64,000 nt of DNA from assembly GCA_024291935.2 (NCBI GenBank), contig CM044311.1:17321001-17385000 (forward strand). Reading direction: 5' to 3'. Below are positions 57,204 through 64,000 of the stretch, in pieces (the stretch's first letter is position 1; every line of letters starts with the position of its first letter). Source of the stretch: Okapia johnstoni (taxonomy: Eukaryota > Chordata > Mammalia > Artiodactyla > Giraffidae). The translations under genes and the position numbers were made by a program. The notes under the pieces were generated by a model, which was given only the letters and a program-made list of their open reading frames with translations, made no database searches and had not been told where the DNA came from.

Positions 57204-58536
57204 CAAACCAGTTCTTTAAATAACTATTGTTCTTTCCATCTGTGAGTTCACATAAGGGATATTGTTTTCCTGGTATGACAGCATTTTGATCAGAGTCTTC
57301 CAATAAACACTGATTGACTTCTATGTATTTTAGGAAATAGGGAATAAGTCCAACATGCATTCATGTCGCTATAGCAAACTTTTTCAAGGACAAAACCAAC
57401 ATATTTTCTCAGTCTTAAAATGGTCAGTAACTTATTATTTCTGGTTCAGACATTTGTATAGCTCTGGATAAATTTCCTAATCCCTCAATATTGATTTTTA
57501 TTTTCCATCCCAAAATAAATATGGATTTTTAAAATTATATAGGTTCTTAGCAGTATATTATGAATATCAATAAAATATGAGTACTACATGATATTATAAA
57601 TATAAAACCAATCAGTACCATGACTTGCCAATAATAATATCTTTGCAAACTATGAACATCATGCAGAGGACTTACTTGGCACAAAGAGATATTAGGCTAA
57701 GAATAAGTTTTTCAAGAATTCTTCCAGAATTCTATTAGAAAAGATACATAATCAAGGGCTTTCAGAGACATCTCTAAATTATTTAAAGAAATGTTGCAAT
57801 CATTTTTATATTTAATTAAAATTTTTATTCTGAAGTAACTTATGCCCTTGATTCTGTTTATAAGTCATATTGTAAGTGAATTCTACAATCTCTATCTTTT
57901 GATCAGATCATAAAAATATTGGAAACATATTTTTAAACAGAGTGAATGCATGGATTCTCTCAGAAACACAAAAGAGAATTTACTTACAAGAATATTTGAA
58001 AAACATAAAGCAGATAAGTTTCAAACTATGATAAAAATGATTTTAGGGCACTAGTGAGAACCCATGGATGAGAACAGCAAATAAAGTGGGAACAGTCATA
58101 AGGATTTCTGTGCCTAAAGATGATAGATGTTCAGGGTGAGGGAGAGGCAACTGTCAAGGGACCACCCAGTCGAAGTTGAGAAAGGATACAGAAGGTTAGA
58201 TTCAAAGACACTGTCTCATCGTTTTCTCATCTTGTTGGCAAAGTGAGGAACATGAACTCTGGCAGTTCCTACCTCTCACTATGCTGCAAGGGCAATTGTT
58301 AAGAAATTTTGGATTTGAAACTGTCAAACTCCTCGAGCTATCTGAAAAGCATGAAGACCATAAAATCAGATAACAAACCAAAATACTCAAACACATGAAA
58401 TAATAATACTAAAGCAAATAGAAAAAGACTTTAAAACAAGTCTAATTAATAAAGGTCAAAGTTGCATCTGTGAACAAAAACAGAAAACAAGTTGCCACAA
58501 TGATTAAACTTTTAAAGATATTAGAGATAAATATGT
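57204..58536. other. Unassigned AT-rich DNA
   Basis: No element recognised. ORFs at 57145-57360 and 58202-58396 lack recognisable similarity. Confidence 0.4.
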
Positions 58537-58754
58537 GGTGCTGGTAAGTCACTTCAGTCATGTCCAGCTCTTTGTGACCCCATGGACTGTAGCCTGCCAG
58601 GCTCTTCTGTTCATGAGACTTTTCACGCAAGAATACTGGCATGGGCTGCCATGTCCTCCTCCAGGGGATCTTCCCATCCCAGGGATCAAACCCAAGGTTC
58701 TTAAGCCTCCTGCATTGGTAGGCAGGTTCTTTACCATTAGCACCACCTGGAAAG
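58537..58754 (-). mobile_element. Bov-tA SINE
   Basis: Antisense: acttcagtcatgtccagctc body, ggcaggttctttaccattag head complement, ending caccacctggaaag. Confidence 0.93.
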
Positions 58755-58887
58755 TACCAGTATCAATATAGCTGTTGAGAAAAAATTCATATATGAGCCA
58801 GATAATATCACAATTATAGATGATGTAAGAATTAGTGGTCCGGAGATGCTATGGATAGTAGCTATTAAAAGTTGATGCTAGCTTCTT

Positions 58888-59725
58888 CAGTTCAGTTCAG
58901 TCACTCAGTCGTGTCTGACTCCTTGTGACCCCATGAACTGCAGCACGCCAGGCCTCCCTATCCATCACCAACTCCCTAAGTCCACTCAAACACATGCCGA
59001 TTGAGCCTCTGATGCCATCCAGCCATCTCATCCTCTGTCGTCCCCTTTTCCTCCTGCCCTCTATCTTTCCCAGCATTAGGGTCTTTCCTAAAGAGTCAAC
59101 TCTTTGCATGAGGTGGCCAAAGTATTGGAGTTTCAGATTCAACATCAGTCCTTCCAACGAACACCCAGGACTGATCTCCCCTAGGATGGACTGGTTGGAT
59201 CCTCTTGCAGTCCAAGGGACTCTCAAGAGTCTTCTCCAACACCACAGTTCAAAAGCATCAATTCTTCGGCGCTCAGCTTTCTTCACCGTCCAGCTCTCAT
59301 CATCCTATGGAAAAACCATAGCCTTGACTAGACAGACCTGGAAAGTAATGTCTCTACTTTTTAATACGCATAAATTTCCTTGGACTAGGCGTCTTTTTAC
59401 TGCAGTCACCTGATTTTTGGAGCCCTGAAAAATAAAATCAGCCCACTGTTTCAATCTGCCATGAAGTGATGGGACCATGTATGATCTAGTTTTCTGAATG
59501 TTGAACTTTAATCCAAACTTTTTCAATCAAGAGACGCTTCTTCATTTCTGCCAGGGTTGTCATCTGCATATCTGAGGTTAATATTTCTCCCAGCAATTCC
59601 AGCTTGTGCTTCCTCCAGCCCAGCGTTTCTCATGTAGGTTAAATAAGCCGTGACTTTTAATTTCATGGCTGCATGTCACCATGCATACAGGCTGAGGAGG
59701 TCAGGTTTGGTATGGAGCCAGTCAG
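58888..59725 (-). mobile_element. BovB 3' third with clustered micro-deletions
   Basis: The first 400 bp (58888-59290) are well preserved, with CTGAA tail complement ttcagttcagttcagtcact and a 129-codon frame retaining [20 protein letters not shown]. From about 59298 to 59725 the same family sequence continues, but with many short gaps, followed by out-of-order pieces near 59655-59725. Confidence 0.9.
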
Positions 59726-59927
59726 AATGCCTAAATAAGGGCCATGTCCAAGATGCTAACAGAGGTGGTGAAGAGAAGTACTACAGAGAATATTATTAGG
59801 CAGTAATGGGAGAAAACATAAACTTCTCCTGATAGTATTGTACTGAGAATATCACACTGAATACTCTGGTTCAAACATATTTGTGGGCATTGGTAAGTGC
59901 TATGCACAGAAAATGATAGGACACTCA

Positions 59928-60045
59928 CTACCCTTGTGGTCCAGTGGTTAAGACTCCGAGCTTCCAGTGCAGAGGTTGGAAGTTCAATCCCTGGTCAAGG
60001 AACTAGGATACAACGTGCAGTGTGGAATGGCCAAAAAAAGAAAAA
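59928..60045 (+). mobile_element. CHR-type SINE
   Basis: acccttgtggtccagtggtt, then tcaatccctggtcaaggaac, ending with an A-rich tail (gccaaaaaaagaaaaaaag). tgataggac (59916-59924) and tgatgggac (60049-60057) are a probable 9-bp duplication with one mismatch. Confidence 0.88.
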
Positions 60046-60057
60046 AAGTGATGGGAC

Positions 60058-60567
60058 CGAGGTTAATTGGCAAGAGTCATGGAGGATGAAGAGACATCTG
60101 AATAGAAACTTAAATACTGTGTTGAATGAAAATTAGCCAGCAAAAAAAATGGAAACCCTCTCTCAGTGAAAGGATCCTGAGTAAAATGAGCTAGACACAT
60201 TCAAGAATAATTAGCAAAAAACATTGAGTCTTCTGTGGAGTAAGCATGCAAAACAACAGAAGGAAGAAGAGTTCAGAGCAAGTTAAGAACCAGCTCATAG
60301 AGTACCTTGTAGGCCATAACAAGATTGACTTTATTTTACACGCAATATGAAGCCTTTAGGTAATTTTAACAGAAGGTCACATGAACTGATTTGAAAGATC
60401 ACTCTAGATGTTTTGTAGAGAATAGAAAACAGTGTGGAGGAAGGAAAATATATTGGGAATTTATTTTTATATCAGTTGTTGGCAAGTCAGATTGTCTTGC
60501 TGGTGTCTATTTGGGACAAGAGATATGATGCAAAATTTACATTAATCCCATTATTCTGTCGCCTGGA
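60058..60567. other. Unassigned DNA
   Basis: No element recognised. Confidence 0.4.
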
Positions 60568-60655
60568 GGATCTTTTTTTAATTTTAAATTTACTTTTTAA
60601 TTGAAGCATAATTGCTGTATAGAATTGTGTTGGTTTCTGCCAAACATCATGTATC
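60568..60655 (-). mobile_element. L1 3' terminus fragment
   Basis: tttttaattgaagcataatt, then gctgtatagaattgtgttgg and tttctgccaaacatcatg. The last 90 bases of an old L1, antisense. Confidence 0.7.
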
Positions 60656-60993
60656 CCATTATTTTACAGCTAATTCTTTATGGTTAGCATATTTACATAA
60701 TTTCACTTACAATAGATAATTTTATTTTTCTCCTCAGACTATTTGGATTAGCTTTATACTAATTTCTCAACACACATTCAACTACTTCCTTTGATGCCAA
60801 ATAGCAAGACCTTGAAATATGACTTCAAGGATTTAGAAATACAAGGATTACAAAGTTAAAGAGTAGAAAAACAGATGACTCTCAGACAAAAATATCTCAA
60901 GTACATTCATTGGCCAATTACTAGAACAAAGTGAACACTATTTGTTATATATTAAATCTAATCTAAATATAATTTATTCTGAATTCCTGAATT
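60656..60993. other. Unassigned AT-rich DNA
   Basis: No element recognised. Borders the left duplication of the next BovB. Confidence 0.4.
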
Positions 60994-61004
60994 CCAAGAG
61001 ACTA

Positions 61005-62356
61005 GTTCAGTTCAGTTCAGTTCAGTCACTCAGTCGCGTCCGACTCTTCGCGACCCCATGAATTGCAGCACACTGGGCCTCTCTGTCCATCACAAACTCC
61101 CAGAGTCTGCACAAACCCATGTCCATCGAGTCAGTGATGCAATCCAAACATCTCATCCTCTGTCGTCCCCTTCTCCTCCTGCCCCCAATCCTACCCAGCA
61201 TTAGGGTCTTTTCCAATGAGTCAACTCTTTGCATGAGGTGGCCAAAGTATTGGAGTTTCAGCTTCAACATCAGTCCTTCCAATGAACACCCAGGATTGAT
61301 CTCCTTTAGGATGGATTGATTGGATCTCTCTGTAGTCCAAGGGACTCTCAAGAGTCTTCTCCAACACCACAGTTCAAAAGCATCAATACTGCGGCGCTAA
61401 GCTTTCTTCACCGTCCAACTCTAACATCCGTACATGACCACTGGAAAAACCATAGCCTTGACTAGATGGACTTTTGTTGGCAAAGTAATGTCTGTACTTT
61501 TAAATATGCTATCTAGGTTGGCCATAACCTTCCTTCCAAGGAGTAAGTGTCTTTTAATTTCATGGCTGCAATCACCATCAGCAGTGATTTTGGAGCCAAA
61601 AAAAATGAAGTCTGACACTGTTTCCACTGTTTCCCCATCTATTTCCCATGAAGTGATGGGACCAGATGCCATGATCTTAGTTTTCTGAATGTTGAGCTTT
61701 AAGCCAACTTTTTCACTCTCCTCTTTCACTTTCAGCAAGAGGCTCTTTAGTTCTTCTTCACTTTCTGCCATAAGGGTGGTGTCATCTGCATATCTGAGGT
61801 TATTGATATTTCTCCCAGCAATCTTGATTTCAGCTTGTGTTTCTTCCAGCCCAGCGTTTCTCATGATGTCCTCTGCATAGAAATTAAATAAGCAGGGTGA
61901 CAATATACAGCCTTGACGTACTCCTTTTCCTATTTGGAACCAGTCTGTTGTTCCATGTCCAGTTCTAACTGTTGCTTCCTGACCTGCATACAGGTTTCTC
62001 AAGAGACAGGTCAGATGGTCTGGTATTCTCTTCTCTTTCAGAATTTTCCACAGTTTATTGTGATCCATACAGTCAAAGGCTTTGGCATAGTCAATAAAGC
62101 AGAAATAGATGTTTTTCTGGAACTCTCTTGCTTTTTCGATGATCCAGCGGATATTTGCAATTTGATCTCTTTTTCCTCTGCCTTTTCTAAAACCAGCTTG
62201 AACGTCTGGAAGTTCACGTTTCACGTATTGCTAAAGCCTGGCTTGGAGAATTTTGAGCATGACTTTACCAGTGTGTAAGATGAGTGCAATTGTGCAGTAG
62301 TTTGAGTATTCTTTGGCATTGCCTTTCTTTGGGATTGGAATGAAAACTGACCTTTT
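61005..62356 (-). mobile_element. BovB, young 1.35-kb copy with TSD
   Basis: Antisense from (TTCAG)n to the RT fingers (ggaatgaaaactgacctttt). ccaagagacta (60994-61004) and ccaagggacta (62357-62367) flank it: 11 bp, one mismatch. Sequence close to other young copies. 5'-truncated inside RT. Confidence 0.95.
61421..62224 (-). pseudogene. BovB reverse transcriptase, 267-codon open segment
   Basis: The longest protein-like frame in the window. It shows QAGFRKGRGKRDQIANI (about 9-25), motif A FIDYAKAFD (43-51), motif B RQGCILSPCLFN (103-114) and motif C YADD (145-148), then the C-terminal GRKVMANLDSIFKS region. All RT catalytic aspartates are present. The upstream boundary is an in-frame TAG (a Gln codon in other copies, near 62230) and the downstream one a TAG (Glu in other copies, near 61428). 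Endonuclease is absent, so it cannot act alone. Confidence 0.92.
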
Positions 62357-62439
62357 CCAAGGGACTAAGTTATCTTTTAAATCTTCCCTCTCAGATAACA
62401 GAAGTCTCCCAAACTAGAAGCAGAGAATATCTCTATTTT

Positions 62440-62645
62440 AAGTGATTACAAAGTACTTAGCAGTGTGTATAGTATTTTTCATATTTTATCTCATCAAATC
62501 ATCATGACTATTTGACTATATTACTATTTCCATGTTACATATGAGGAAGTCCTGTCTCAGAAGACCAAATTGTTTCTTACAGTCAATGGCTGATGTCAAA
62601 ACTGAAATTCAAACTTAGGGATCTCTGACTAGATGGTGTCATAAG
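62440..62645 (-). repeat. MIR remnant
   Basis: tttccatgttacatatgagg, aagtcctgtctcagaagacc, agtcaatggctgatgtcaaa, ctgaaattcaaacttaggga. These follow antisense MIR order. Confidence 0.7.
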
Positions 62646-62849
62646 CATCATTTTATATTGCATCACGTGAAGTCAAAATAGCAGACCCACTCTAAGACAG
62701 TCAACAATTAGTGGTGTGGTTTGGAGTGAGTTACTGAACCAATTTAGGGTAAGTTTTTCAATTTGTAAAAGTATGAATAATAATGCAAACTTTATTATCA
62801 TGTATGCATCAAACTAAATGAAATAACATTTGTGAAAAATCCATCACAA

Positions 62850-62987
62850 AGGACTTCCCTGGTGGTCCAGTGGTTAAGACCCTGTGCTTCCATTGCAGGG
62901 GACATAGGTTCAATACCTGGTCAGGGAACTAAGATCCCCCATGTCAAATGGTGTGACCAAAAAATAAAATAAAGTTATATTTTGAAA
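62850..62987 (+). mobile_element. CHR-type SINE with TSD
   Basis: gacttccctggtggtccagt head, aatacctggtcagggaacta middle, ending in aaaataaaataaagtt. aaaaatccatcacaa (62835-62849) and aaaaatccataacaa (62988-63002) form a 15-bp duplication with one mismatch. Confidence 0.94.
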
Positions 62988-63165
62988 AAAAATCCATAAC
63001 AATGTCTGATAGCAGAATTGAATTTGAATATATATGCATATCTCCTTTCTTTCTAAAACTTAACTAATTTTCAGAAAAAAAAATATTCTAAAGCAAAAAT
63101 CAAGTGTATCTGTCTTTAACCAAAGATACTTAGTGTAAATTCACCTTTTCTTCAAGGGTAAGGAC

Positions 63166-63437
63166 CGGAGAAAGCAATGGAGACCCACTCCAGTGCTCTT
63201 GCCTGGAAAATCCCATGGACGGAGGAGCCTGGTAGGCTGCAGTCCATGGGGTCACTAAGGGTCGGACATGATTGAGTGACTTCACTTTCACTTTTCACTT
63301 TCATGCATTGGAGAAGGAACTGGCAACACACTCCAGTGTTCTTGCCTGGAGAATCCCAGGAATGGCGGAGCCTGGTGGGCTGCCGTCTGTGGAGTCGCAC
63401 AGAGTCGGACATGACTGAAGCGACTTAGCAGCAGCAG
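63166..63437 (+). mobile_element. Complete Bov-A2 SINE with perfect TSD
   Basis: Two Bov-A units (63166-63285 and about 63305-63430) joined by the cttcactttcacttttcact linker, ending with agcagcagcag. The 13-bp duplication caagggtaaggac is perfect at 63153-63165 and 63438-63450. This is the only full Bov-A2 dimer in the window and looks young. Confidence 0.97.
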
Positions 63438-63541
63438 CAAGGGTAAGGACACATACTATTATTATGCCAAATGAAGGAGGAATATAGGAACATTTGCCAT
63501 CATGCTAAGCACAGAGTTTTACTTTGCCGTCCTCTTTTCTG

Positions 63542-63756
63542 TGTGCATGTGCATTCAGTCATGTTCAATTCTTTGTGACTCCATGGACTATAACCTCCCA
63601 GACTCCTCTGTCCATGGAATTTTTCAAGCAAGAATACTGGAGTGGGTTGCCATTTCCTACCCTAGGGGATCTTTCAATTCACAGATCAAACCCCGTGTCT
63701 CTTGTGTCTCCTGCATTAGCAAGCAGATTCTTTACTACTGGTGCCACTTGGGAAGT
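63542..63756 (-). mobile_element. Bov-tA SINE
   Basis: Antisense: gcattcagtcatgttcaatt body to caagcagattctttactact and tgccacttgggaagtcc. Diverged. Confidence 0.92.
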
Positions 63757-64000
63757 CCTGTGCTATTTTGTGTTCTGAATTTCTGACTCCAACAGTAATC
63801 TTTTGTTCCTACTAGCTGCCCTTTGTTGCAATATCCTAGTTTCCTCCTCATCTCCACAGAACAGTTCTCTCAAGGCTACTTGAGATACTGCCTCCTGGAC
63901 TTGAACTTCTAAAACCCCTCAACATTTAGGCTATGCCTTTTTTTTTTTTTCAGTTGACATACGCATTCAATATGTCTCTTGTGTGAGTGTGTGTGCTAAG
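63757..64000. other. Unassigned end of window
   Basis: C/T-rich DNA, then a T12 tract at 63940-63951. The last 15 bases (gtgtgtgtgctaag) look like the beginning of another antisense Bov-tA body cut by the window edge. Confidence 0.4.

Overview
This window is about 64 kb of AT-rich, gene-poor mammalian DNA. It belongs to a ruminant, most likely a bovid. The evidence is dense BovB (RTE-clade) LINEs, Bov-tA SINEs (tRNA-Glu head joined to a Bov-A body), one complete Bov-A2 dimer and three CHR-type cetartiodactyl SINEs, on a background of older mammalian L1, L2, MIR and MaLR-like remnants. I found no exon of a working multi-exon host gene. The species cannot be fixed from the sequence.

Layout. 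1-3.9 kb: unassigned DNA, a truncated BovB, SINE pieces and a possible LTR end. 3.98-7.42 kb: a near full-length minus-strand BovB with matching target-site duplications (TSDs), a degenerate endonuclease/reverse-transcriptase ORF and a GC-rich 5' leader containing short tandem units. 7.6-13 kb: SINEs, a ruminant L1 3' end and AT-rich DNA. 13-15.7 kb: a BovB split by a composite SINE carrying a 140-bp segment that recurs 1.5 kb downstream. 16.7-24.3 kb: a (CA)n tract, SINEs, BovB fragments and an L1. 25.7-29.2 kb: L2 and old L1 remnants, a 72-bp (TA)n tract and a processed RPL37 copy with an unbroken reading frame but one lost zinc-ligand cysteine. 29.9-34.3 kb: an ERV LTR, SINEs, BovB, a CHR SINE and a MaLR-like remnant. 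34.4-37.6 kb: a BovB with an inverted 5' end, then layered L1/MaLR/SINE insertions and two convergent SINEs around a (GT)n tract. 39.6-49.2 kb: four large BovB copies, including one nested inside another and an inverted pair 240 bp apart. 49.9-54.7 kb: more BovB and SINEs, including a BovB inside an L1. 54.7-58.5 kb: mostly unassigned AT-rich DNA with one MIR. 58.5-64 kb: a BovB full of small deletions, a younger BovB with a 267-codon RT frame, CHR SINEs and a young Bov-A2.

The genes here do not form a pathway. The coding-like ORFs are decayed BovB endonuclease/RT segments plus the RPL37 retrocopy. BovB supplies the retrotransposition machinery and the Bov-A/Bov-tA/Bov-A2 SINEs share its 3' end. 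L1 is the probable agent for the RPL37 copy. Family names come from recognising the sequence by eye, not from a database search, and boundaries are exact only where a TSD is quoted.
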